From Janthinobacterium sp. (lineage in GTDB: Bacteria; Pseudomonadota; Gammaproteobacteria; Burkholderiales; Burkholderiaceae_D), in assembly GCA_025356595.1 (NCBI GenBank), contig JANXSQ010000118.1, forward strand, positions 1 to 51,321: a DNA stretch of 51,321 nucleotides, read 5' to 3'. Both the position numbers and the translations under genes were made by a program. The notes beneath the pieces were generated by a model. That model was not told the DNA's origin and did not search any database. It worked only from the letters and a program-made list of their open reading frames with translations. Within the stretch, counting starts at the first letter, position 1. Every line of letters starts with the position of its first letter. Below are positions 41,648-49,385 of this stretch, piece by piece.

Positions 41648-42991
41648 CTGGATGGCGTGGCGGTCCATCAAGTCGTACAAGGTGGGCCGGCTGACGCCCA
41701 ACTGCTCGGCGGCGCGCACGATGTTGCCGTTGACGCGGGCCAGCACCGCGACGATGGCCTTGTGCTCGGCCGCGTCGCGCACCTGGCGCAGGTTCAGGGG
41801 CGCGCCGGGCGCCGTCTCGCACGCCAGGCCCAGGTCCGCGGCGACGATGCCGGGGCCGTCCGCCATGATCACGGCGCGCTTGATGCAGTTTTCCATCTCG
41901 CGCACATTGCCGGGCCAGCCATAGGCCTCGATCAGGGCTAGCGCGTCCGGACTGAAGTGCAGCGCGCCGCGCGCCTCCTGGGCGCAGAACTTATTCTTGA
42001 AGTGGTGCGCCAGCAAAGCGGCGTCGCCGGTGCGCTCGCGCAGCGGCGGGATGGCGACGACGATCTCCGACAGACGGTAATACAGATCCTCGCGGAAGCG
42101 TCCGCTCAGCGCCAGTTGCTTCAGGTTCTGGTGGGTGGCGCAGACGATGCGCACGTCGACGGCGATCTCCTCGTGTCCGCCGATGCGCTCGATGACGCGC
42201 TCCTGCAGGAAGCGCAGCAATTTCGCCTGCAGCGGCATGGGCAGGTCGCCCACCTCGTCGAGGAAGAAGGTGCCGCCGTGGGCCAGTTCGACCTTGCCCT
42301 TGGTTTGCTTGGCGGCGCCCGTGAAGGCGCCCTTCTCATAGCCGAACAGCTCGCTCTCGAGCAGGTTTTCCGGAATCGCCGCGCAATTGATGGCCATGAA
42401 GCGCTTCGCGCCGCGCGGGCTGAGCTGGTGCAACATGCGCGCCAGCACCTCCTTGCCGGTGCCGCTCTCGCCCAACAACATCACCGAGGCCGAAGTCGGC
42501 GCCACCCTTTCCACGCTGCGGCAGACCTTCTGCATGCCGGCGTCGCGGCTGATCAAGCCCGACACGGGCGCCTCGTCCTGCGCCTGCAGCATGCGCCGGT
42601 AGTCGCGCTGCAACTGGTGCAGGAAGAAGGCGCGCTGCACCACCAAACCGAGGATGTCGGGATCGGCGGGTTTCTGGTGGAAATCATAGGCGCCCATGCC
42701 GATCGCCGCGACGGCGTGGGCGTGGTCCTGGTTGCCGGTCAGCACGATCACCTTGGTGTCCGGCGCCAGCGCCAGGATCTGCTGCAGCGTCGCCAGGCCG
42801 ACGGTGGCGCCGTCCGGATCCGGCGGCAGGCCCAGATCCATCGTCACCACCTCCGGCTCGTGGCGGCGCACCTGGGCCAGCGCGCTCTCGCGGTCGCCGG
42901 CGACCAGCACCTCGTAGGCGTCGAAACTCCAGCGCAACTGTTTCTGCAAGCCGGGATCGTCTTCAATGATGAGCAGTTTCGGTTTCTCCAC
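41633..42991 (-). CDS. prsR: PEP-CTERM system sigma-54 response regulator PrsR
   Basis: A 452-residue NtrC-type regulator. The receiver domain has phospho-acceptor Asp52 (VVTMDLGLP). The AAA+ domain has Walker A GESGTGKE at 174-181 and the sigma-54 contact loop GAFTGA at 221-226. The Fis-type helix-turn-helix is at the C-terminus (NIVRAAEQLGVSRPTLYDLM). It is phosphorylated by PrsK, encoded 16 bases upstream. The start is GTG 42991 with a gggggaaaa ribosome site. The likely local target is the -24/-12 promoter of pepA. The 3' end overlaps the TPR gene. Confidence 0.94.
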   Translation of the reverse strand: MEKPKLLIIEDDPGLQKQLRWSFDAYEVLVAGDRESALAQVRRHEPEVVTMDLGLPPDPDGATVGLATLQQILALAPDTKVIVLTGNQDHAHAVAAIGMGAYDFHQKPADPDILGLVVQRAFFLHQLQRDYRRMLQAQDEAPVSGLISRDAGMQKVCRSVERVAPTSASVMLLGESGTGKEVLARMLHQLSPRGAKRFMAINCAAIPENLLESELFGYEKGAFTGAAKQTKGKVELAHGGTFFLDEVGDLPMPLQAKLLRFLQERVIERIGGHEEIAVDVRIVCATHQNLKQLALSGRFREDLYYRLSEIVVAIPPLRERTGDAALLAHHFKNKFCAQEARGALHFSPDALALIEAYGWPGNVREMENCIKRAVIMADGPGIVAADLGLACETAPGAPLNLRQVRDAAEHKAIVAVLARVNGNIVRAAEQLGVSRPTLYDLMDRHAIQSTAA

Positions 42992-43007
42992 AATTTTCCC
43001 CCGGCCC

Positions 43008-45092
43008 TCAGGCCGCTTGTTCCGCCCGTTGGCCGGCTTGTTGGTGTAAAGGCAGGGTGACGGCGAAGGTCGTGCCCCGTCCGGGCACGCTGCTGACCTC
43101 CAGGACGCCACCCAGCTCCCTGATGTATTCGCGGCTCTCGAAGGCGCCTATGCCCATGCCGGCCGACTTGGTCGAGTCGAAGGGGCGATAGAGGCGCTCG
43201 CGGATGAAATCGGCCGTCATGCCGACGCCGCTGTCGATGATCTCGATGCGCACGCTGGCGCCCTCGCGGCGCTGGCGTATCGTCACGCTGCCGTCGCGCG
43301 GCGTGGCCTCGACGGCGTTCTGGATCAGATGGCCGAGCACCCGTTCGAGGCGCTCGCCGTCGGCCAGCACCGCCAGGCCGGCATCCTCCACCGCCAGCAG
43401 GGGCGCCGGCTCGAAGGCGGCCGTCAGCGCCACGGCGCGCCCCAGCAACTGGTCGATCTGCAGCGCCAGCGGGCGCTCGCGGGCGTCGCCGCGGCTGAGC
43501 TTTTGCAGCATCAGCTTCATTTTTTGCACCGACAGCGTCAGCGTGTCGAGCATGTCTTGCTGGAATTCCGGATTGTCGCGGTGCTTGCGCGCGTTGGGGA
43601 TCAAGAGGCCGAGCTGGGCGACCAGGTTCTTCAAGTCGTGCACGACAAAGGTCGACATGCGGTTGAAGGATTCGAACTGGCGCGCCAGCATCAGCGCGGC
43701 GGCGGCCTCTTGCTGCGCCAGATAGCTGGCGGCCTGGCTGCCGGCGATGCGCAGCAGGTCGATCACCTCCCAGTTCAGCTTCACCGGACTGCGCGGCTGC
43801 AGCAGCAGCACGAAGCCGAACAGGCGCCCCTGCAGGATCAGCGGCACCACCAGCCAGGCGCGCGGGAAGGCGCGCAACCAATCCGGCACCCGCACCATGC
43901 CGTACAGCGCGGGGGCGCGCTCGTACTCCTGCAGGTCGACCACCCACTGGCGCTGTTCCATGAAGCGGCAAAAATCCGAGCCGGCAGGCTCGCAGCCCGT
44001 CGCCGCCGGCAGATGCCAGCGCGCCAGCGGCTCGCACAGGCCCGATTCGCGGCGCACCCACAAGGCGCCGGCGGGGCTCTCGACCAGTTCGGCGATGGCC
44101 TGGATGCTGCGTTCGGCCAGGCCGGGTCCCTGCTGTGACAACATGCGTGTGAAGCGCTGCCATTCTTCGCGGTAGTCGTAGTTGTAGCTATAGAAGTGCT
44201 TGCTGATGAAGACCTTCAACCAGGAGCGCACGGTGCCCGAGAAGAGTATGCCGGCCAGCAGCGCCGCGGCGCCGAACAGGAAGCTGGCCTGCATCACGGC
44301 GCCCCAGGTGCCACCGAAATGGCGCAGGTAGTAGCCGGCCAGGTCCATCGCCAACAGATAACAGGCGGCGCCGAACAGGGTCGCGGAATGGTAGAGCAGA
44401 CGGCGCGACAGGGCCAGCTGCCCGGTCCACGTGGCGTGGCGCGCCACGGAGACGGCGATCAGGGGGGCCGTCAAGGCGTTGACCAGGCCGCGCGCCGCCC
44501 AGATGTCGGCGTTGACATGGCGAAACAGCACGGCGTCGCTGAACAGATAGAAATCGTAGGCGAACATGCCGCCTATGCCGATGCAGGCGAACTTCAGGGC
44601 CCAGCGCTCCGGCGCCGGCTTGTTGCGGTACAACTGTTCGACGAGCATCATGCCCAGCACCGCCAAGCCGGCGCGCGCGACCGCGCCGGGCAGCGGCGCC
44701 AGCCCGGCCGGCGCGCCCGGCGCGCACGCCGCCGCGATGGCGGCGAGCAGGTACACCAGATAGTAACCGGCCACCAGCCCGAGCCCGCGGCGCTGGATGA
44801 ACTGGCGCCAGCCGGCGGCGGGGTTGAACTGGCCCAGCAGGCGGAGCAGGAAAGCGGTCCAGCCGGCGTCGCGGCCTATCTCCAGCACCTCGAGCCACGG
44901 CGTCGCGGGCGCGCCCCAGGCTTCGCGCCAGGCGATCACGGCGCTCCAGCCCAGGGTCAGCGCGCAGGCGAGGGCCAGCGAAGCGGCGTGAGGGCGGCGC
45001 CGCCAGCGGCTGAGCGCGAGCAGCAGCATCAGCGCGTAGGCCAGCGCGGCCAGCGCGTAACTGACGCTGGCGATGCCGCTCACCATGTCCAT
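43008..45092 (-). CDS. prsK: PEP-CTERM system histidine kinase PrsK
   Basis: A 694-residue membrane histidine kinase of TIGR02916 type. The N-terminal 300 residues hold about nine to ten membrane segments. A GAF-like region follows (around LESPAGALWVRRESG). The phospho-acceptor is His485 in FVVHDLKNLV, and the ATPase domain has LIQNAVEAT, DSGVGM and GRGTTFAVTLP. It pairs with PrsR encoded directly downstream. Its stimulus is unknown; the many membrane segments suggest sensing within the membrane. It starts one base after the initiating transferase stop. Confidence 0.94.
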   Translation of the reverse strand: MDMVSGIASVSYALAALAYALMLLLALSRWRRRPHAASLALACALTLGWSAVIAWREAWGAPATPWLEVLEIGRDAGWTAFLLRLLGQFNPAAGWRQFIQRRGLGLVAGYYLVYLLAAIAAACAPGAPAGLAPLPGAVARAGLAVLGMMLVEQLYRNKPAPERWALKFACIGIGGMFAYDFYLFSDAVLFRHVNADIWAARGLVNALTAPLIAVSVARHATWTGQLALSRRLLYHSATLFGAACYLLAMDLAGYYLRHFGGTWGAVMQASFLFGAAALLAGILFSGTVRSWLKVFISKHFYSYNYDYREEWQRFTRMLSQQGPGLAERSIQAIAELVESPAGALWVRRESGLCEPLARWHLPAATGCEPAGSDFCRFMEQRQWVVDLQEYERAPALYGMVRVPDWLRAFPRAWLVVPLILQGRLFGFVLLLQPRSPVKLNWEVIDLLRIAGSQAASYLAQQEAAAALMLARQFESFNRMSTFVVHDLKNLVAQLGLLIPNARKHRDNPEFQQDMLDTLTLSVQKMKLMLQKLSRGDARERPLALQIDQLLGRAVALTAAFEPAPLLAVEDAGLAVLADGERLERVLGHLIQNAVEATPRDGSVTIRQRREGASVRIEIIDSGVGMTADFIRERLYRPFDSTKSAGMGIGAFESREYIRELGGVLEVSSVPGRGTTFAVTLPLHQQAGQRAEQAA

Positions 45093-45093
45093 C

Positions 45094-46497
45094 TCATCGG
45101 CCGTGGCCGAACAGCACGACCTTGAGCGTGTCGATCAGCACCAGGATGTCCAGGAACAGGCTGTTGTTCTTCACGTAGTACAGATCGTACTGCAGCTTTT
45201 GCAGCGCGTCCTCGACCGAGGCGCCGTAGCCGTAGCGCACCTGGGCCCAGCCGGTGATGCCCGGTTTGATGCTGTGGCGCACGTTGTAGTAGGGCACGTC
45301 CTGATTCAGGCGATCGACGAAGTGCGGCCGCTCCGGACGCGGACCGACGAAGCTCATCTCGCCCTTGAACACATTGAGCAACTGCGGCAACTCGTCGATG
45401 CGCAGCTTGCGGATCAGCTTGCCGACCCGGGTGACGCGCGGGTCGTTGCGCGCCGCCCACTGCGGCAGGCCGCCCGTCTCTGCGTCGCAGCGCATGCTGC
45501 GGAACTTCAGCACCTTGAAGCAGCGGCCGCCCTTGCCCACCCTTTCCTGGCTGTAGAAGGCCGGGCCGCCGTCCTCCAGGCGCACGCAGGCCGCCGTCAG
45601 CAGCATCACCGGCAAGGCCAGCGCCAGGATCACCAGGCTGACGACGATGTCGAAGCAGCGCTTCATGAAGGTGCGCAGGAAGCTCTGGTCGAAGCCCTCG
45701 CTGAACACCAGCCAGCTCGGCTGCAGCGAGACGACGCGGATCTGGCACGATTCGCGCTCGAAGAAGGTGGCCGCGTCGGTGACCGTGACGCCGAACAATT
45801 TGCACTCCAGCAGTTCGCGGATGGGGAAGGCGCCGCTGCGGCGGTTCTGCACCGAGACGACGATTTCCCACACATGGTGCTGGCGCGCCAGGGCCACCAG
45901 CGACATGCCGGCCTCCTGGTGCAGCACCATCGAGGCCGGCACGCAGCATTCCTCGCCCTCGCCGCCGACGAAGCCGACGATGTGGAACTTGTGGGCGTTG
46001 CGGGCGCTGCGCGCCAGCTCGCCGCACTCCTTGCCCAGCGGGCCGTAGCCGAGGAAGATGACGCGCGACTCGAGGAAACGGAATTCCACGCTGGAGAAAA
46101 ACACCGCGCGCGCCGCCAGGATGCCGGCGCCGCCGATCAGGAACACCAGCAGCAGCAGGCCGCGGCCGAAGTGCAGCTCGGGGGCCAGGTAGAACACCAG
46201 CGTCAGGATGCCGAAGCCCATCGCCAGGGCCGGCATCAGGCGCAGGAACATGGATTGGCGCAAACCCTCGGCGACATTCAGCTGGTACATGCCGAGCGCG
46301 CTCATGCTGAAGATGACGGCGCCGGCGAAAACGCAGGCCGAGGTCAGGAAATGCTCCAGCATCGGTCGGGCGAACGCGCCGCCCTCGAAGAAGCGCAGGG
46401 CCGAGCCGGTGTAGAAGGCGCCGATCAAGATCAACGCGTCGAGCAGCAAGAGCCCGAAGGCCACCTTGGAGACATAGTGATTGGCAATTCTCAACAT
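45094..46497 (-). CDS. XrtA system initiating sugar transferase (TIGR03013 type)
   Basis: A 467-residue polyprenyl-phosphate hexose-1-phosphate transferase. Four to five N-terminal membrane segments precede a CoA-binding-like domain (RVIFLGYGPLGKECGELARS). The C-terminal catalytic domain has KRCFDIVVSLVILALALP, KFRSMRCDAETG and IDELPQLLNVFKGEMSFVGP. It transfers the first sugar phosphate to undecaprenyl phosphate and so starts each repeat unit. The start at 46497 has ggggagga upstream. It follows tviC after a 63-base GC-rich gap and is coupled to prsK. Confidence 0.92.
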   Translation of the reverse strand: MLRIANHYVSKVAFGLLLLDALILIGAFYTGSALRFFEGGAFARPMLEHFLTSACVFAGAVIFSMSALGMYQLNVAEGLRQSMFLRLMPALAMGFGILTLVFYLAPELHFGRGLLLLVFLIGGAGILAARAVFFSSVEFRFLESRVIFLGYGPLGKECGELARSARNAHKFHIVGFVGGEGEECCVPASMVLHQEAGMSLVALARQHHVWEIVVSVQNRRSGAFPIRELLECKLFGVTVTDAATFFERESCQIRVVSLQPSWLVFSEGFDQSFLRTFMKRCFDIVVSLVILALALPVMLLTAACVRLEDGGPAFYSQERVGKGGRCFKVLKFRSMRCDAETGGLPQWAARNDPRVTRVGKLIRKLRIDELPQLLNVFKGEMSFVGPRPERPHFVDRLNQDVPYYNVRHSIKPGITGWAQVRYGYGASVEDALQKLQYDLYYVKNNSLFLDILVLIDTLKVVLFGHGR

Positions 46498-46525
46498 GAT
46501 CGTCCTCCCCTGATTGCGCACCGTC

Positions 46526-46559
46526 GTGGGCCGGGGCGCGCGGCGCGCCTGGCCCCCAC
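46526..46559. repeat. GC-rich imperfect hairpin between tviC and transferase gene
   Basis: gtgggcc pairs with ggcc...ccac across an inner gcgcgc/gcgcgc stem; two extra C bulge on the right arm. No T-run follows, so it may reduce rather than stop transcription from tviBC into the transferase-prsKR genes. Confidence 0.35.
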
Positions 46560-46560
46560 C

Positions 46561-47628
46561 CTAGTTGTTCCGCGCGTGGTTCCGCACATACCAAGCCATC
46601 GCCAGCGCCAGTCCCTCGTCGATGCGGTGGCTGGGCGCGTAGCCGAGCAGGCGCCGGGCCTTGCCGATGTCGGCCTGGGAATGGCGCACGTCGCCGGCGC
46701 GGAAGCCGGCGTAATCGGGGCGATGCTCTAGCAGATGCGGAAACTGTTCGCGCAGCAAGGCGTGCATCATCGCGTACAGCTCATTGAGGCTGGTGCGCTC
46801 GTTGAGGGCGACGTTGTAGACCTGGTTGGCCGCCTGCGGCTCGGTGGCCAGGGCGGCCAGCACATTGGCTTGCACCACGTTGTCGATGAAACAGAAATCG
46901 CGGCTCGTTTCGCCGTCGCCGTTGATGCTCAGCGGGCGGTTCTCGATCAGCGCCGCGACCCACTGCGGTATCACGGCCGCATACGCGCCCGCGGGATCCT
47001 GGCGCGGGCCGAAGACGTTGAAGTAGCGCAGGCCGATGCTGTCCGTGCCGTAGCAGCGCGCGAAGACGTCGGCGTACAGCTCGTTGACGTATTTGCTCAC
47101 CGCGTAGGGCGACAGCGGCTTGCCGATCGCGTCCTCCACCTTGGGCAGGCCCGGGTGGTCGCCGTAGGTGGAGCTGGAGGCGGCGTAGACGAAGCGGCGC
47201 ACGCCGGCGGCGCGGCTGGCCAGTTGCATGTTGAGGAAGCCGCCGACGTTGGTGTCGTTGGTGGCGAGGGGATTTTCGATCGAACGCGAGACCGAGCCCA
47301 GCGCCGCCTGGTGCAGCACGTAGTCGACGCCGGCGCAGGCGCGCGCGCAATCGGCCGGGCGGCAGATGTCGCCCTGCTGGAAATCGAAGCGCGCCCAGGC
47401 CTCCGCCGTCACCAGTTCGCGCACCTGCTGCAGGTTGTGGCGGTGGCCGGTGCTGAAATTGTCCATGCCGGTGACGCGCTGGTTCAGCTTCAGCAGCGCC
47501 TCGACCAGGTTCGAGCCGATGAAGCCGGCCGCGCCCGTCACCAGCCAGTGGCGCGCGTGCCCGAGCAGCTCGCTCTGGCGCTGCGCGTAGTCGGCGACGA
47601 CGGCGCCGGGGTTGGCGGAGTCAGCCAT
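46561..47628 (-). CDS. tviC: UDP-GlcNAc/GlcNAcA C4-epimerase (TviC/WbpP type)
   Basis: A 355-residue extended SDR enzyme. NAD binding is [10 protein letters not shown] at 31-40. The catalytic site is ASSSTYGD (150-157) with Tyr175 and Lys179 in YAVSKY. The 20-residue N-terminal extension and [16 protein letters not shown] are features of the WbpP/TviC group, which epimerises N-acetylated substrates. It should convert UDP-GlcNAcA to UDP-GalNAcA or UDP-GlcNAc to UDP-GalNAc. Its ATG directly follows the tviB stop. Confidence 0.9.
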   Translation of the reverse strand: MADSANPGAVVADYAQRQSELLGHARHWLVTGAAGFIGSNLVEALLKLNQRVTGMDNFSTGHRHNLQQVRELVTAEAWARFDFQQGDICRPADCARACAGVDYVLHQAALGSVSRSIENPLATNDTNVGGFLNMQLASRAAGVRRFVYAASSSTYGDHPGLPKVEDAIGKPLSPYAVSKYVNELYADVFARCYGTDSIGLRYFNVFGPRQDPAGAYAAVIPQWVAALIENRPLSINGDGETSRDFCFIDNVVQANVLAALATEPQAANQVYNVALNERTSLNELYAMMHALLREQFPHLLEHRPDYAGFRAGDVRHSQADIGKARRLLGYAPSHRIDEGLALAMAWYVRNHARNN

Positions 47629-48918
47629 CTACAGGCGCCACACGCTGTGCCCGGCCCGGGACAGCGGTGCCAGGTCGAAGGCGGATTTGACGTCGATGAA
47701 GCAGCCGCCGGGCGTCAGCTTGTCCAGCAGGTCGCCGGCCGGGCGCTGCAGCAACTCGCGGTGGGCGACGGCGGCGATGATGGCGTCGGCGCGCGGCAAG
47801 TCCCGCCACAGCTCAAGTTCGACGCCGTACTCGTGCAGCGCCTCGGCCGCGTCGGCCACAGGATCGTGCACATGCACGTCGACCCCGTAGCTTTTCAGCT
47901 CGGCGATGACGTCGGCCACCTTGGAGTTGCGCAGATCCGGACAGTTCTCCTTGAAGGTCAGGCCGATGACGTTCACCCGCGCCCCCTTCACCGGACAGCC
48001 GGCGGCGATCATGGTCTTGATGGTCTTCTCGGCGACGAATTTGGCCATGCCGTCGTTGATGCGGCGTCCGGCCAGTATCACCTGCGGGTTGTAGCCCAGC
48101 ATCTCGGCCTTGTGGGTCAGGTAGTAGGGATCGACGCCGATGCAGTGGCCGCCCACCAGGCCCGGACGGAAGGGCAGGAAGTTCCATTTCGTGCCGGCCG
48201 CCTGCAACACCTCCAGCGTGTCGATGCCGATCTTGTCGAAGATGATGGCCAGTTCGTTCATCAGCGCGATGTTCAGGTCGCGCTGGGTGTTCTCGATCAC
48301 CTTGGCCGCCTCGGCCACCTTGATGCTGGAGGCGCGGTGGACGCCGGCCGTGATGATGCTCTGGTACAACTCGGCCAGCTCCTCGAGCGTCTCGGCGTCG
48401 TCGCCCGAGACCACCTTCATGATGCTCGTCAGCGTGTGCTGGCGGTCGCCCGGATTGATGCGCTCCGGCGAGAAGCCGACGTGGAAGTCGAGCCGCCACG
48501 TCAGGCCCGAATGGCGCTCCAGGATGGGGATGCACACCTCCTCGGTCGCGCCGGGATAGACGGTCGACTCGAAGACGACGATGGCGCCCTTTTTCATGTG
48601 CCGGCCGGCCGTTTCGCAGGCGCCGGCCAGGGCGCTGAAATCGGGGGTGTGGGCGCTGTCGACCGGGGTCGGCACGGCGATAATGATGTAGTCCGCCTGC
48701 TCCAGCGAGGCCGGCTCGGCGCTGACGCTGAGCTGCGCGGCCGCGCGCAGCTCCTCGCCGGACACCTCGCCGGTCGGATCGAGAAACTCGCGATAGCTGG
48801 CGATCTTGCGCGCCGACAGGTCGAAACCTATGGTCGGCCGCTTCTTGCCGAATTCCACCGCCAGGGGCAAACCCACATACCCCAAACCCAAGACCGCGAC
48901 GACCTTTGTTGCATGCAT
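47629..48918 (-). CDS. tviB: UDP-N-acetylglucosamine 6-dehydrogenase (TviB/WbpO type)
   Basis: A 429-residue UDP-sugar dehydrogenase. The NAD site GLGYVG is at 11-16; the catalytic Cys259 is in GGHCIGVDPYYL; the Lys in AAKVIENTQRD is also conserved. The overall sequence resembles Vi-antigen TviB/WbpO rather than UDP-glucose dehydrogenase. It oxidises UDP-GlcNAc to UDP-GlcNAcA using two NAD. With TviC it supplies aminouronic acids, so the polymer is likely acidic unless amidated by the AsnB-like enzymes. It is first gene of a five-gene minus-strand group. Confidence 0.92.
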   Translation of the reverse strand: MHATKVVAVLGLGYVGLPLAVEFGKKRPTIGFDLSARKIASYREFLDPTGEVSGEELRAAAQLSVSAEPASLEQADYIIIAVPTPVDSAHTPDFSALAGACETAGRHMKKGAIVVFESTVYPGATEEVCIPILERHSGLTWRLDFHVGFSPERINPGDRQHTLTSIMKVVSGDDAETLEELAELYQSIITAGVHRASSIKVAEAAKVIENTQRDLNIALMNELAIIFDKIGIDTLEVLQAAGTKWNFLPFRPGLVGGHCIGVDPYYLTHKAEMLGYNPQVILAGRRINDGMAKFVAEKTIKTMIAAGCPVKGARVNVIGLTFKENCPDLRNSKVADVIAELKSYGVDVHVHDPVADAAEALHEYGVELELWRDLPRADAIIAAVAHRELLQRPAGDLLDKLTPGGCFIDVKSAFDLAPLSRAGHSVWRL

Positions 48919-49385
48919 GCTGGCGCTCCCATATCGAAGTGGTTTTTTGATAAGTAATTATCTTATTTATATCACACATAGATATCAATAAGATATGTAT
49001 TTAGAAAAAAATCGCCGCCGTTTCAGCGCTCCCATCCGTACAGCCGCGCTTTGATCGGCATGCCATTGTTGCTTTTACGCTACTACTCGCCGCGCCGGTG
49101 ATTCCGTTTGGCGGCAATCCAAACGGGGCGGGAAGAAATGCTATTCCATGCAAGTTTTCCCGCCGGATAAGCGGCGGCGAGGCGCGTCGAGCGACCCCGC
49201 CGGAGCCGGCCCTCGGCGACTTTGCCGCGTGTGATTTAATTCATAAGAGAGTCAAATAGTGTTTGCATAAAACTAAGAACCTCCTCCACAATCAATCCCG
49301 CCCACCGTCACGGAGGCCGGCGCCGCCACCGCCCATTCGCGTCCCGAAGGACATCGAACCAGTTTGAACAAAAGGAGGCTTTCCC
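48919..49385. other. Divergent intergenic region, tviB and GT2-GT4 gene
   Basis: 467 bases without a supportable gene. The left 90 bases are very AT-rich and hold the tviB promoter and a palindrome. The middle (49010-49200) is GC-rich and featureless apart from short repeats. The segment 49215-49290 is AT-rich again and should contain the promoter of the rightward gene; its leader ends with a strong ribosome site (aggagg, 49373-49378). Confidence 0.45.
48949..48988 (-). promoter_or_regulatory. Predicted tviB promoter with overlapping palindrome
   Basis: On the minus strand TTGATA (48983-48988), a 17-base spacer and TAAGAT (48960-48965) form a reasonable sigma-70 promoter 40-odd bases before tviB. 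A perfect hyphenated palindrome (gataa, gtaa, ttatc; 48949-48962) covers the -10 edge and the expected start of transcription, the usual position of a repressor operator. Possible control point for entry into the aminouronic acid pathway. Confidence 0.42.

Noticed and set aside
46735..48957. 740-codon open frame on the plus strand opposite tviB and tviC
   Set aside because: It lies antisense to two well-conserved enzymes, has His/Gln/Arg/Val-rich composition typical of mirror frames in GC-rich DNA, and no domain pattern.
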